Part shown: positions 15,585-23,590 of the stretch, in pieces
Layout: each line of letters opens with the position of its first letter
How positions within the stretch are numbered: position 1 is the stretch's first letter
DNA from: an uncultured SAR86 cluster bacterium
GTDB lineage: Bacteria > Pseudomonadota > Gammaproteobacteria > Magnimaribacterales > Magnimaribacteraceae
NCBI GenBank assembly: GCA_902532675.1
Contig: CACAIY010000002.1
Location: 1-38,773, forward strand
DNA: 38,773 bases
Reading direction: 5' to 3'
Translations under genes and position numbers: made by a program
The notes under the pieces: model-generated
The model's input: the letters and a program-made list of their open reading frames with translations, nothing else
Told to the model about the DNA's origin: nothing
Database searches by the model: none

Positions 15585-15626
15585 TTAATTACTCCCTTTA
15601 AAAAGGTTATTATTCTTTATTATTGT

Positions 15627-16877
15627 ATGGATCGTCAAAGAAAATTATCTAAAAATGCGTGGAAGTGGGCCTTTTACGATTGGGCCAATTCTGGTTTCGC
15701 TACTACCGTCATGGCAGGTTTTTTCCCTATCTTTTTTAAATCATTTTGGGCAGGTGACTTAGAGGCTGCTGAAAGCACTTTTGTAATAGGTTCTGTAAAT
15801 TCCTTAATCGGTTTATTGATAGCGATTAGCGCTCCAATATTAGGTGCTCTAGCCGATGCCGGAAATACAAAAAAGAAATTCTTATTTATTTTTGCTTCTT
15901 TAGGAATATTAGCAACAGGTTACTTATTTTTTATCCCTGAAAGTTCGTGGAAATTAGCAGTGGTATTTTATGGATTAGGTGTAATTGGGTTTTCTGGAGG
16001 GAATATATTTTACGATGCTTTAATAGTTTCAGTATCTTCTCCTGATGAAAGAAATAGGACATCTTCACTTGGGTTCTCTTTAGGTTATTTAGGTGGAGGT
16101 ATTTTATTTTTAGTTAATGTATTGATGTACTTATATCCACAATGGTTTGGACTTTCGGGACCTGCTGATGCTGTACTTTGGTCATTTATGAGCGTAGCGA
16201 TTTGGTGGCTTATATTCTCTTTACCTTTACTTTTATACGTAAAAGAAAAGGACGAACTATTGAATGTCGAAAAAACTAATGTTGTCGCCAAGGCATTCAC
16301 AAATCTTCTAAATACAGCTAAATCAGTAAGAAACTACAAGAAAGTAGTAATTTTTCTATTGGCCTATTTCTTGTATATGGATGGTGTAGATACGATTATT
16401 AGGATGGCCACTTCTTATGGTTCTGATATAGGACTATCAGCTTCTTCTATGATAAGTGCACTTTTGCTAACTCAGTTTGTCGGCTTCCCAGCAACTTTAA
16501 TATTTGGCTTTTACGCAGATAAATTTGGTTATAAAGAGTCACTTACATTTGCCATTGTCGTTTATATTTGTGTAGTTTTATTTAGCTCTCAAATGGACAC
16601 AGCTACTGAATTTTTTATAGTTGCAGGAATAATAGGTTTAGTCCAGGGAGGGGTTCAGGCTATAAGTAGATCTTATTTCAGCAATCTAATTCCACAAGAG
16701 AAAGCAGCTGAGTTTTTTGGTTTTTATAATTTTATTGGTAAATCTTCAGTATTTTTAGGACCATTTATGGTTTCAGGAATTGCGTTATTAACTGGAAGCC
16801 CAAGCATTGGTATTTTAAGTTTATTAATTTTATTTATACCAGGTCTAATTCTTCTTTGGAAAGTTCCTGATAATTAA
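15627..16877 (+). CDS. MFS transporter, Atg22/UMF1-like
   Basis: A 416-residue integral membrane protein with about twelve hydrophobic segments. The start WKWAFYDWANSGFATTV is the hallmark of the Atg22/UMF1 branch of the major facilitator superfamily, and GALADAGNTKKKF follows as the loop 2-3 motif. The yeast founder exports amino acids from the vacuole; bacterial members are uncharacterised efflux or uptake carriers. The frame stays open upstream to 15510, but those 39 codons lack family similarity and run antisense through the small ORF at 15474-15584. The ATG at 15627 is therefore the better start. No strong ribosome binding site is seen. It lies 42 bases from the divergent small ORF, and its stop overlaps that of the convergent GDPD gene by four bases. 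Confidence 0.87.
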   Translation: MDRQRKLSKNAWKWAFYDWANSGFATTVMAGFFPIFFKSFWAGDLEAAESTFVIGSVNSLIGLLIAISAPILGALADAGNTKKKFLFIFASLGILATGYLFFIPESSWKLAVVFYGLGVIGFSGGNIFYDALIVSVSSPDERNRTSSLGFSLGYLGGGILFLVNVLMYLYPQWFGLSGPADAVLWSFMSVAIWWLIFSLPLLLYVKEKDELLNVEKTNVVAKAFTNLLNTAKSVRNYKKVVIFLLAYFLYMDGVDTIIRMATSYGSDIGLSASSMISALLLTQFVGFPATLIFGFYADKFGYKESLTFAIVVYICVVLFSSQMDTATEFFIVAGIIGLVQGGVQAISRSYFSNLIPQEKAAEFFGFYNFIGKSSVFLGPFMVSGIALLTGSPSIGILSLLILFIPGLILLWKVPDN

Positions 16878-17620
16878 AATAAACCTCTTTCTAGTAACGC
16901 TTTCTTTAAGATCGTTGGTTTGTCTGTCATCAAACCATCCACGCCTAAATCTATCAATCTGAACATTTCATTAGTTTCATCAATAGTCCATACATGTATT
17001 AATTTATTAAGTTCATGAACTTTCTTAATAAACCTTTTTGTAACAATCGGTATTCCAAATTGTGATAAAGGAACTTGAGCACATAGCCCTGGAGATATTT
17101 TTTGGTTTAAACCAAAAGAGCTTAAGAGCAGTTTAACAATTTCAGCTTGGCCCATTGACGAACACAAACCTGAACCAGTTACTTTTCTTATGCGATTTAA
17201 TCTATTGGATGAAAAGGCTGCAAGGCAAACTCTATCCAAAGCATCATGCTTCTTAACTGTCTTAATTGTCTCATCAACCGCCGAATCAACTTTTATATCT
17301 ATATTAAAACGAAGGTTTGGAAAAGAGGAGAGGGTCTCTTCAAGTGAAGGTATTTTTCCTCCATGAATCAGATCAACTTCCTTAATTTTTTGAAAAGTTA
17401 GTTCACTAACCTTTTTATTGATTCCAGCAACTCTCTTTAGGTCATTGTCATGGAATATTACCACCTTGCCATCAGAAGTTGATTGAACGTCTGTTTCCAT
17501 AAAAACAAAACCTAAGTCAGAAGAATATTGGAAAGCTTCTAGTGTGTTTTCTGTCTTTTCTTCGTCTCCACCCCGATGAACAAAACCATAGAAATTATAA
17601 CCTTCAAAAAACGGATGCAT
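16874..17620 (-). CDS. glycerophosphodiester phosphodiesterase (GDPD family)
   Basis: A 248-residue protein with the full GDPD active site: His15-Arg16 in VHRGG, Glu24-Asn25 in TENT, metal ligands Glu42 and Asp44 in METDVQ, and the second catalytic His57 in VIFHD. The C-terminal VWTIDE and GVDGLMTDKP complete the barrel. It hydrolyses glycerophosphodiesters to sn-glycerol 3-phosphate and an alcohol, releasing phosphate backbone and carbon from lipid head groups. There is no signal peptide, so it should be cytoplasmic. The neighbouring hydrolase and acyltransferase genes at 17678-19764 also suit lipid turnover, though they are transcribed divergently. Confidence 0.9.
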   Translation of the reverse strand: MHPFFEGYNFYGFVHRGGDEEKTENTLEAFQYSSDLGFVFMETDVQSTSDGKVVIFHDNDLKRVAGINKKVSELTFQKIKEVDLIHGGKIPSLEETLSSFPNLRFNIDIKVDSAVDETIKTVKKHDALDRVCLAAFSSNRLNRIRKVTGSGLCSSMGQAEIVKLLLSSFGLNQKISPGLCAQVPLSQFGIPIVTKRFIKKVHELNKLIHVWTIDETNEMFRLIDLGVDGLMTDKPTILKKALLERGLF

Positions 17621-17635
17621 ATTAAGAAGTAAAAT

Positions 17636-17653
17636 AACACTATCTCAAGTGTT
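17636..17653. repeat. inverted repeat in divergent promoter gap
   Basis: AACACT-N6-AGTGTT is a perfect 6-bp inverted repeat. It lies in the 57-base gap between the divergent GDPD gene and the alpha/beta hydrolase gene. It is a candidate operator. Its CACT...AGTG core also occurs at 20542-20554, with a different spacing. Confidence 0.35.
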
Positions 17654-17677
17654 TTCAATTAGTTATTCTTATTTGTT

Positions 17678-18634
17678 ATGGAACTGTTATTAATAACAAT
17701 TATTGTTTTATTGGTAGTTTTATATCTACCGTATTTCTTTAAGACAATCAGATTAAAAAAAATTAAAAGATCTGACGTACCTGGTGAAGGTGACTGGGCT
17801 AAACTATCAGACGGTAATGTTTTTTACAGGTGGTTTCATCCTACTAATGAGCATTCAAATGGAGAAACTATTATATTAGTTCATGGGTTTTCTACTCCCA
17901 GTTTTGTTTGGCGAGGTTTAATTGATAATTTCTGTAATTCGGGTTTCAAAGTTCTAGTTTATGATCATTTTGGAAGGGGTTTTTCAGAAAGACCTAGGAT
18001 CAACTATGATAAAGAACTTTATGTAAGGTCCTTAAAAGATTTAATTGATAATCAAAAAATTGAAGATAAAGTTCACTTGGTTGGTTATTCTATGGGTGGG
18101 CCTATAGTTGGATATTTTGCAGAGAAATACTCCGAATTAACCAAATCTATTTCTCTAATTGCTCCAGCCGGATTTCAACAAGCTATGTCTGGAGTTAATA
18201 GTTGGACCATTAAACCAATAATAGGGGAGTGGTTTTGGCATGTTTTTAATAATAGAATCTATGGAGTGGGGAGAATGTCGGAGACTTCCTATAGCGATGA
18301 CCCTTTGTCTATAAATGAAGAAGAGTTCTTAGAGAATTTTAATAAACAACTAATGTTCAAAGGTTTTACGGAATCATTACTTTCAACAGTTAGGCATTTT
18401 AATTTATTGGATTGCAGAAGGATGTATAAAGACTTAGGTAACCTCAACATACCTACTTTTGTAGCTTGGGGGAAGGTTGATGGAATTGTTCCTTATAGCT
18501 CAAGTAAAAACTTAAAAGAATGTATTCCGCACTCAGAATTATTAACATTAGAAGAAGGAACTCATGACATAACTTACAGACAACCTACAGAGGTAGGAAA
18601 CGCAATTAATAACTTTCTCATTAAGAATATTTGA
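17678..18634 (+). CDS. alpha/beta hydrolase with N-terminal membrane anchor
   Basis: A 318-residue protein. Residues 2-20 are a hydrophobic N-terminal anchor. The catalytic core then shows HGFSTPSFVWRG (oxyanion region), nucleophile Ser138 in GYSMGG, acid Asp268 in WGKVDGIVP and base His296 in GTHDI. This is a serine hydrolase of the lipase/esterase or C-C hydrolase kind. No closer function can be read, but the coupled acyltransferase gene (TGA overlapping the next ATG by one base) suggests a role in lipid acyl chemistry at the inner membrane. Confidence 0.85.
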   Translation: MELLLITIIVLLVVLYLPYFFKTIRLKKIKRSDVPGEGDWAKLSDGNVFYRWFHPTNEHSNGETIILVHGFSTPSFVWRGLIDNFCNSGFKVLVYDHFGRGFSERPRINYDKELYVRSLKDLIDNQKIEDKVHLVGYSMGGPIVGYFAEKYSELTKSISLIAPAGFQQAMSGVNSWTIKPIIGEWFWHVFNNRIYGVGRMSETSYSDDPLSINEEEFLENFNKQLMFKGFTESLLSTVRHFNLLDCRRMYKDLGNLNIPTFVAWGKVDGIVPYSSSKNLKECIPHSELLTLEEGTHDITYRQPTEVGNAINNFLIKNI

Positions 18635-19764
18635 TGGATTTTAGAGATATAAGTCCTTATACAGATCAAGAGGTTAGTGACCAAATTGATAATCTTGTAA
18701 ACAATAAATTATTCTTCAAAAAATTAGCTCAGTTCCTATTTCCTTTTTCTTCAAAAGCTTTTCCTAGATTAATTGAAATATATATTAGACGTAAATTCAA
18801 AACATCTTTTCAATCTGCTAATAGCGTAAAAGAGTTTCAATCAAGTTTAGCACCCTATGTGAAAAGTATGATAAGTCATACCACTGATGGATTTACCTTT
18901 TCTGGTGAAGAAAATCTTTCTTCAGTTCCTACTATATATATTGGAAATCATAGAGACATTGCTTTAGATGCAGCTTTCTTAAATTTCCTTCTTTATGAAC
19001 AAAATAAGAAGACTCTTAGGATAGCGATAGGAGATAATCTCCTTGACGGAAGTTTTGCTGAAACCTTGTTAAGATTAAATAAAAGCTTTGTAGTGCATAG
19101 GGACATCCATGGAATAAAGGAGACTCTAAAAAGATTAACTAAATTATCTACATACATAGATCAGTCATTATTTATAGAAAACGAGAGTATCTGGATTGCA
19201 CAGAAGGAGGGGCGGGCAAATGATGGAAATGACTTTAGTGATGTTGCTGTTCTTAAAATGCTTTATCTGCGTAAAAGGAAAGAGTTAAGTTTTTCTGAAT
19301 GGGTTAAAAAGATAAACATTATTCCTGTTTCAATTTCCTACGAATATGATCCCCTTGATGTTATTAAAGCAAGAGGCTGGGATCATCATGAAAAAATGTC
19401 TTTAGAAGAAATTAATGAAAGTGATTTGCATGAACTAGCTACAGGTTTGTTTGGAGACAAAGGAAGAGTGCATTTACATATCTGTGATCCTATTGATTAT
19501 CAAGGTGATGATATTGAAGAGCTCTCTAATATGATTGAGCAGAAAATTTTATCAAATTATAAGCTTTGGCCAACCTCACACATAGCTGGCAAAGAATTAA
19601 CTAGAGAGGGCTATGATTTTAATTTTTTTGATGAAAATCTAATTGATTCAAATCAGGAAACTAAATTTCTAAATCGATTTAATGGAATTGAAGAACATAT
19701 AAGAAGAGAATGTTTAGAGACCTACGTTAGGCCAATGGTAAATAAAAAAAAGGCCAGAAGTTAA
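18634..19764 (+). CDS. PlsB/PlsC-like glycerolipid acyltransferase
   Basis: A 376-residue acyltransferase-like protein. Block I is GNHRDIALD at residues 105-112: His106 with acidic residues at 108 and 112, a variant of the usual H(X4)D. Block III is the EGRANDG region, corresponding to the EGxR of PlsB and PlsC. The protein likely transfers an acyl group to glycerol 3-phosphate or a lysophospholipid, at or near the membrane, although no clear membrane helix is seen. The TTG at 18631 is also in frame, but the ATG at 18634, overlapping the upstream TGA, is the more natural start. A hairpin terminator overlaps its last codons. Confidence 0.75.
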   Translation: MDFRDISPYTDQEVSDQIDNLVNNKLFFKKLAQFLFPFSSKAFPRLIEIYIRRKFKTSFQSANSVKEFQSSLAPYVKSMISHTTDGFTFSGEENLSSVPTIYIGNHRDIALDAAFLNFLLYEQNKKTLRIAIGDNLLDGSFAETLLRLNKSFVVHRDIHGIKETLKRLTKLSTYIDQSLFIENESIWIAQKEGRANDGNDFSDVAVLKMLYLRKRKELSFSEWVKKINIIPVSISYEYDPLDVIKARGWDHHEKMSLEEINESDLHELATGLFGDKGRVHLHICDPIDYQGDDIEELSNMIEQKILSNYKLWPTSHIAGKELTREGYDFNFFDENLIDSNQETKFLNRFNGIEEHIRRECLETYVRPMVNKKKARS

Positions 19765-19776
19765 TTCTGACCTTTT
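19749..19776 (+). terminator. terminator hairpin after the acyltransferase gene
   Basis: AAAGGCCAGAA pairs with TTCTGACCTTT around a GTTAA loop with a single C/A mismatch, followed by a short T run. The hairpin begins inside the last codons of the acyltransferase and contains its stop codon. The stem has A on one side and T on the other, so it could also act on the leftward transcript of the porin gene. Confidence 0.55.
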
Positions 19777-19782
19777 ATACTA

Positions 19783-19828
19783 GCATCTTAAATGGGGGTA
19801 AAAGATGCCTTCTTAACGGGGAGTTAAG
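19783..19828. repeat. two tandem small inverted repeats between convergent genes
   Basis: GCATCTT (19783-19789) pairs with AAGATGC (19802-19808) around a 12-base G-rich loop. CTTAAC (19812-19817) pairs with GTTAAG (19823-19828) around GGGGA. Both sit just past the stop of the porin gene on the minus strand. Neither is followed by a T run on that strand, so they are more likely mRNA 3'-end stabilisers or weak terminators than classical intrinsic terminators. Confidence 0.4.
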
Positions 19829-19833
19829 TCCTT

Positions 19834-20448
19834 TTACATTGAGAAGGTGATAGCAAAGACATCATCGTCTTCAGCAGCGTCATCATCATAATCAATATCA
19901 TTCCAAGCTAAACCTATAGATAAGCCTGCAAGAGAAATTGGTAAGTCATAGGCTAGAATTGTATATTGTCCTACGTCATCATAATCGCCAATTGTTAATC
20001 CAAGTCCTGTTTCTCCTAAAGATACAGAAAACTCTACATTATCTGGCGCGTCATCTTGACCTGCATAATAAGTTACACCAAAGTAGCTATATCCTAGACC
20101 TAAATAAATCTCTTCTGCATCATAGTCGGCTCCTGGAAAATCATATAGCAAGTAACCAATATCATAACTTAGACCACCTTCAGTTTCTCCAGCATAGCCA
20201 AAGTAATAGTCTAATTCCATTGTTGCGTCATCGCCATATTCGACATTTGATCCCCAAACACCGAAATATGCTCCACTTTCACCAGATATATCGAAACCTC
20301 CTGATACAGCAGCTTCTCCGTCTGATTGTGTCATGCCCCTCCACATATATTCACTTGAAAGAGCGATATTTCCTTCAAACTCTGCAGCTTGCAGAGAGCC
20401 AAAGGAAGTTAGAATTGCCACGATCCCAAATTTTAGAATTTTATTCAT
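19834..20448 (-). CDS. TorF-family putative outer-membrane porin
   Basis: A 204-residue protein with a Sec signal peptide (residues 1-21, cleavage near LQAA). The mature part is a series of alternating amphipathic strands that begins EFEGNIALSSEYMWRGMTQSD. This matches the TorF-like porin family (TIGR02001 type), whose mature start is typically a strand with YxxRGxSQ. It is highly acidic, with a run of Asp and Glu near residues 190-197, and ends in FSM, with Phe at the third-last position. It should form a small beta-barrel in the outer membrane; the solute is unknown. AGGAG lies just before the ATG, stronger than most starts in the window. Confidence 0.82.
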   Translation of the reverse strand: MNKILKFGIVAILTSFGSLQAAEFEGNIALSSEYMWRGMTQSDGEAAVSGGFDISGESGAYFGVWGSNVEYGDDATMELDYYFGYAGETEGGLSYDIGYLLYDFPGADYDAEEIYLGLGYSYFGVTYYAGQDDAPDNVEFSVSLGETGLGLTIGDYDDVGQYTILAYDLPISLAGLSIGLAWNDIDYDDDAAEDDDVFAITFSM

Positions 20449-20539
20449 CTTAACTCCTAAATGTTAATTAAAATTATTTAATACAATTACTAATATGCAA
20501 TCTTAATGCCAATATATATATTCAAGTTTTTTTAAATAA

Positions 20540-20556
20540 TGCACTTAAGTAGTGCA
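20540..20556. promoter_or_regulatory. palindromic candidate operator in the porin-SDR divergent region
   Basis: TGCACT-TAAGT-AGTGCA is a perfect 6-bp inverted repeat in the 210-base gap (20449-20658) between the divergent porin and SDR genes. The gap has no ORF and is very AT-rich. A TAATAT at 20617-20622 could be a -10 for the SDR operon, without a good -35. A palindrome of this form is a plausible site for a dimeric repressor or activator of one or both genes. Confidence 0.4.
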
Positions 20557-20658
20557 ACACTATAAATTTAGTGTCTAATTTATACTCTAACTATGTCTAT
20601 CTAGGCATATATCGTGTAATATTTCGCCCCTTTAAAGTTCTAAATATTAGGAGACAAG

Positions 20659-21426
20659 ATGGAAATTTCAAATAAAGTCGCACTTATCACAGGAGGAGCT
20701 TCTGGCTTAGGGTTGTCCACTGCTAAGACTCTTGTTGAGTCAGGAGCTAATGTAATGCTTCTTGATCTAAACGAAGATAATGCAAAAGCAGCAGTTGAAG
20801 GCTTAGGAGATAAATCAAACTACGTAATAGCAAACGTTACTGAAGAAGAATCTGTACAAAACGCTATTAATGAAACTGTTAAAAAATTTGGTGGGATAAA
20901 TATTGTTGTAAATTGTGCTGGTATTGGTAGCGCTAGTAAAACTGTTGGACGTGATGGAGCTCACCCTCTAGATTATTTTAAAACCGTAGTTGATATCAAT
21001 TTAAACGGTACATTTAACGTTCTTAGGTTGGCTGCAGTTGAGATGGGTAATAATGAACCAAGTTCTGATGGGGAATGCGGTGTTATTATTAATACAGCTT
21101 CAGTAGCAGCTTTTGATGGCCAAGTGGGGCAAGCTGCTTATAGCGCCAGTAAAGGAGGCGTGGTTGGTATGACTCTTCCTATCGCAAGAGATTTAGCCAG
21201 AATGGGAATTAGAATTAATACAATAGCCCCTGGAATTTTTGACACCCCTCTATTTAGTATGGCACCTGATACAGTAAAAAATCCTTTAATAGAAATGACA
21301 CAGTTTCCAAAGAGACTCGGCATTCCTACAGAGTACGCTGCTTTAGCTAAACACATCATTGAAAATGCATTTCTTAATGGAGAAACTATTAGGCTGGATG
21401 GCGCTATAAGAATGCAACCAAAGTAA
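20659..21426 (+). CDS. SDR-family 3-hydroxyacyl-CoA dehydrogenase, HSD10-like
   Basis: A 255-residue classical short-chain dehydrogenase. The NAD-binding TGGASGLG is at residues 11-18, NCAG follows strand 4, and the catalytic residues are Ser148, Tyr161 and Lys165. The body (GRDGAHPLDYFKTVVDINLNGTFNV, then RINTIAPGIFDTPL and QFPKRLG) resembles type 2 3-hydroxyacyl-CoA dehydrogenase (HSD17B10). That enzyme oxidises 2-methyl-3-hydroxybutyryl-CoA in isoleucine breakdown and short 3-hydroxyacyl-CoAs. AGGAG precedes the ATG. It leads a run of five genes with almost no gaps; the SohB gene starts at the base after its stop. Confidence 0.9.
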   Translation: MEISNKVALITGGASGLGLSTAKTLVESGANVMLLDLNEDNAKAAVEGLGDKSNYVIANVTEEESVQNAINETVKKFGGINIVVNCAGIGSASKTVGRDGAHPLDYFKTVVDINLNGTFNVLRLAAVEMGNNEPSSDGECGVIINTASVAAFDGQVGQAAYSASKGGVVGMTLPIARDLARMGIRINTIAPGIFDTPLFSMAPDTVKNPLIEMTQFPKRLGIPTEYAALAKHIIENAFLNGETIRLDGAIRMQPK

Positions 21427-22449
21427 ATGGAATTCTTAACTGAATACGGAGTTTTTCTCTTAAAAGTTATTACTATAGCTTTAGCTATAACAATACCTTT
21501 ATTGATCATTATAGGCTCTTCTAAATCTAAAACTCCGTCCAAAGGAAGTTTGGTAGTTAAGAACCTTTCGAAGAAATATGAAGATATGGGATCTGCTATA
21601 AGGAGTTCCCAGTTAAATCCTAAAGAGCTTAAAAAATACAATAAAGACATACAAAAGAAAAAGAAGGCAGATGATAAAAAGCCATCCAAAGAAGATTCTG
21701 TTTATGTCTTAAATTTTAATGGTGATATTCAAGCTTCGGAGGTAACTAAATTAAAGCATGAGATAAACGCTATTTTACTTTCTGACACTAAGTGTAAAGA
21801 GGTTGTCATCAAAGTAGAGAGCGGGGGTGGATCCGCGTACGCATATGGTCTCTGTGCTGCCGAATTAAAAAGATTAGTTGATAACAAAATTAAACTAACA
21901 GTTTGTATTGATAAAGTGGCAGCAAGTGGAGGCTATTTAATGTCTTGCGTAGCTTCTAAGATTATTGCAGCACCTTGGGCTATAGTTGGATCTATAGGTG
22001 TTATAGCTCAGCTTCCTAACTTTCATCGTCTTTTAAAGAAGAATTCAATTGATTTTGAAATGCATACAGCTGGAGAATTCAAAAGAACACTAACAACTTT
22101 AGGTGAAAATACTGAAGAAGGAAGAAAGAAGTTTAAATCAGAACTAGAAGATCTACATTTAATTTTTAAAGACTTTGTTAAAGAACAGAGACCACAAGTT
22201 GATACAAAAATAGTAGCTACAGGTGAAGTGTGGCAAGGCGAAAAGGCTATGGAAGTAGGTTTAATAGATGCCTTAGGCACTTCTGATGATTATTTAGTAG
22301 GTCTTTCAAAAAAATTAAAACTTTTTGAAATAGAATATGTTGAGAAAAAGAATTTGGCTGAGAAATTTGCCTTTTCAACTCAACTGGCTATTGAGAAATC
22401 AATTTATAAATTTTATGACATTATTAATAAGGATAGATTTATATCATGA
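21427..22449 (+). CDS. sohB: inner-membrane signal-peptide-peptidase-like protease SohB
   Basis: A 340-residue S49 peptidase. Residues 8-30 form an N-terminal membrane anchor, followed by a charged linker and the SohB domain. The Ser-Lys dyad is Ser167 (KVAASGGYLMSC) and Lys219 (GEFKRTL). PWAIVGSIGVI between them is the usual substrate-groove strand. SohB is about 350 residues in gammaproteobacteria, so this is full length. The active site faces the periplasm, where it degrades signal peptides or membrane protein fragments. It starts directly after the SDR stop, and its TGA overlaps the ATG of the AcuI-like gene (ATGA). Confidence 0.92.
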   Translation: MEFLTEYGVFLLKVITIALAITIPLLIIIGSSKSKTPSKGSLVVKNLSKKYEDMGSAIRSSQLNPKELKKYNKDIQKKKKADDKKPSKEDSVYVLNFNGDIQASEVTKLKHEINAILLSDTKCKEVVIKVESGGGSAYAYGLCAAELKRLVDNKIKLTVCIDKVAASGGYLMSCVASKIIAAPWAIVGSIGVIAQLPNFHRLLKKNSIDFEMHTAGEFKRTLTTLGENTEEGRKKFKSELEDLHLIFKDFVKEQRPQVDTKIVATGEVWQGEKAMEVGLIDALGTSDDYLVGLSKKLKLFEIEYVEKKNLAEKFAFSTQLAIEKSIYKFYDIINKDRFIS

Positions 22450-23438
22450 AAACTTATCAAGCACTCGAATCTGTTAAGACTGAAGAAGCAAATACTCTTT
22501 CTGTAGTTGAAAAGAATGTAGATGATTTACCGGAAGGTGATTTGCTCATTAAAGTTAGCTATTCTTCTTTAAATTATAAAGACGCAATGTCGGCTTCTGG
22601 TATGCCAGGTGTAACTAGAAATTATCCTCATACTCCAGGGATTGATGCTGTTGGTGAAATTGAACAGACTTCTGATGTAGCCTTCAAAGAAGGAGATAAA
22701 GTAATAGTAACTGGATATGACCTTGGTATGAATACTGCTGGAGGTTTTGGACAATATATTAGAGTTCCTTCCGCGTGGGCTACTGCTCTTCCGGATGGCC
22801 TTTCGGAAATAGAATCAATGTCTCTTGGAACAGCTGGATTGACAGCTGGTCTTTCAGTTAATGCTTTAGATTCGTACAGAGGAAATAAGAGTTTTGAAGG
22901 AACTAAATCAATTGTTACTGGGTCAACTGGAGGGGTTGGCTCTATAGCTTTAATGTTGTTAGCTAAATTAAATTCTGAAGTAACAGCTGTTACAGGAAAA
23001 GAAACACAAAAAGAATTTTTAAATGGCTTAGGAGCCTCGGAAATAATTTTAAGAAAAGACTTAGAGGAAATAGCTAGAAAGCCTATAGGTAAAAGCATCT
23101 GGGATTTAGGGGTAGACGTAGCAAGCGGAGACCTTTTAACTTTACTTTTAACTTCACTCACCCCTGGGGGGGCGGTTGCATGTAGTGGTTTAGTTGGAGG
23201 ACCTTCTTTCGAAAGTTCAATTTTTCCTTTTATTCTTAGAGGCAATGCTCTTCTTGGAATAGATTCAGTTGAAATCCCTTTAGAGCAAAAAGCTGAAATA
23301 TGGCAAAGATTTAGTTCTGATTGGAAACTTGATTTAAGTGCTCTTACTAAAGAGGTATCTTTAAATGAATTAGAGGATGAGATTCAAACCATACTGCAAG
23401 GTGGTCAAGTTGGACGCGTTGTTATTAATTTAGCTTAG
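22446..23438 (+). CDS. acuI: YhdH/AcuI-type acryloyl-CoA reductase
   Basis: A 330-residue medium-chain reductase of the YhdH/YhfP branch. Marks are SSLNYKDAMSASG, TPGIDAVGEIE, the nucleotide loop TGSTGGVGSIA, and LRGNALLGIDSVE. AcuI enzymes reduce acryloyl-CoA to propionyl-CoA with NADPH and protect marine bacteria from acrylate made from DMSP. The family label quinone oxidoreductase is also used. An acyl-CoA carboxylase at 619-3996 could in principle take the propionyl-CoA onward. It overlaps the sohB stop by four bases, and its TAG lies in the ribosome binding site of the small ORF that follows. Confidence 0.82.
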   Translation: MKTYQALESVKTEEANTLSVVEKNVDDLPEGDLLIKVSYSSLNYKDAMSASGMPGVTRNYPHTPGIDAVGEIEQTSDVAFKEGDKVIVTGYDLGMNTAGGFGQYIRVPSAWATALPDGLSEIESMSLGTAGLTAGLSVNALDSYRGNKSFEGTKSIVTGSTGGVGSIALMLLAKLNSEVTAVTGKETQKEFLNGLGASEIILRKDLEEIARKPIGKSIWDLGVDVASGDLLTLLLTSLTPGGAVACSGLVGGPSFESSIFPFILRGNALLGIDSVEIPLEQKAEIWQRFSSDWKLDLSALTKEVSLNELEDEIQTILQGGQVGRVVINLA

Positions 23439-23448
23439 GAGAAAAAAA

Positions 23449-23577
23449 GTGGAAGAGCATTCAGAGCAAGAAAAGGAACTTATGAAAGAACAGGATAGTA
23501 AAGTAGATGCTTTTGCTGCAGTAGGAATTATCCTTACCTTAACCGCTATGGCAGTTTTTTGGGTATCAAGTCAATAA
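23449..23577 (+). CDS. small single-helix membrane protein upstream of second NMO-like gene
   Basis: A 42-residue ORF from GTG at 23449, with AGGAG at 23437-23441, a seven-base spacing. Residues 1-20 are highly charged, mainly Glu, Lys and Gln. Residues 21-39 form one hydrophobic helix and the C-terminal tail is SSQ. It is another tail-anchored peptide of unknown function, and it ends 13 bases before the second NMO-like gene. The first NMO-like gene has the same kind of small ORF ahead of it (15474-15584). The two peptides share layout rather than obvious sequence. An internal ATG at codon 12 is an alternative start, but the ribosome binding site favours the GTG. Confidence 0.62.
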   Translation: MEEHSEQEKELMKEQDSKVDAFAAVGIILTLTAMAVFWVSSQ

Positions 23578-23590
23578 AATAGGAATAAAT

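Noticed and set aside
15510-15626. N-terminal extension of the MFS transporter by 39 codons
   Set aside because: The Atg22-like similarity begins just after the ATG at 15627, and the extension runs antisense through a better-supported small ORF.
19938-20453. 171-codon plus-strand ORF antisense to the porin gene
   Set aside because: It is rich in His, Leu, Gln and Arg as expected from the complement of an acidic, Asp/Tyr-rich barrel; it has no domain signal and is fully covered by a well-supported gene.
21138-21689. 183-codon minus-strand ORF across the SDR/sohB junction
   Set aside because: It spans two confirmed genes on the other strand and has low-complexity hydrophobic composition typical of antisense frames.
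22628-23245. 205-codon minus-strand ORF inside the AcuI-like gene
   Set aside because: Shadow ORF of a clear medium-chain reductase; no recognisable motif or ribosome binding site.
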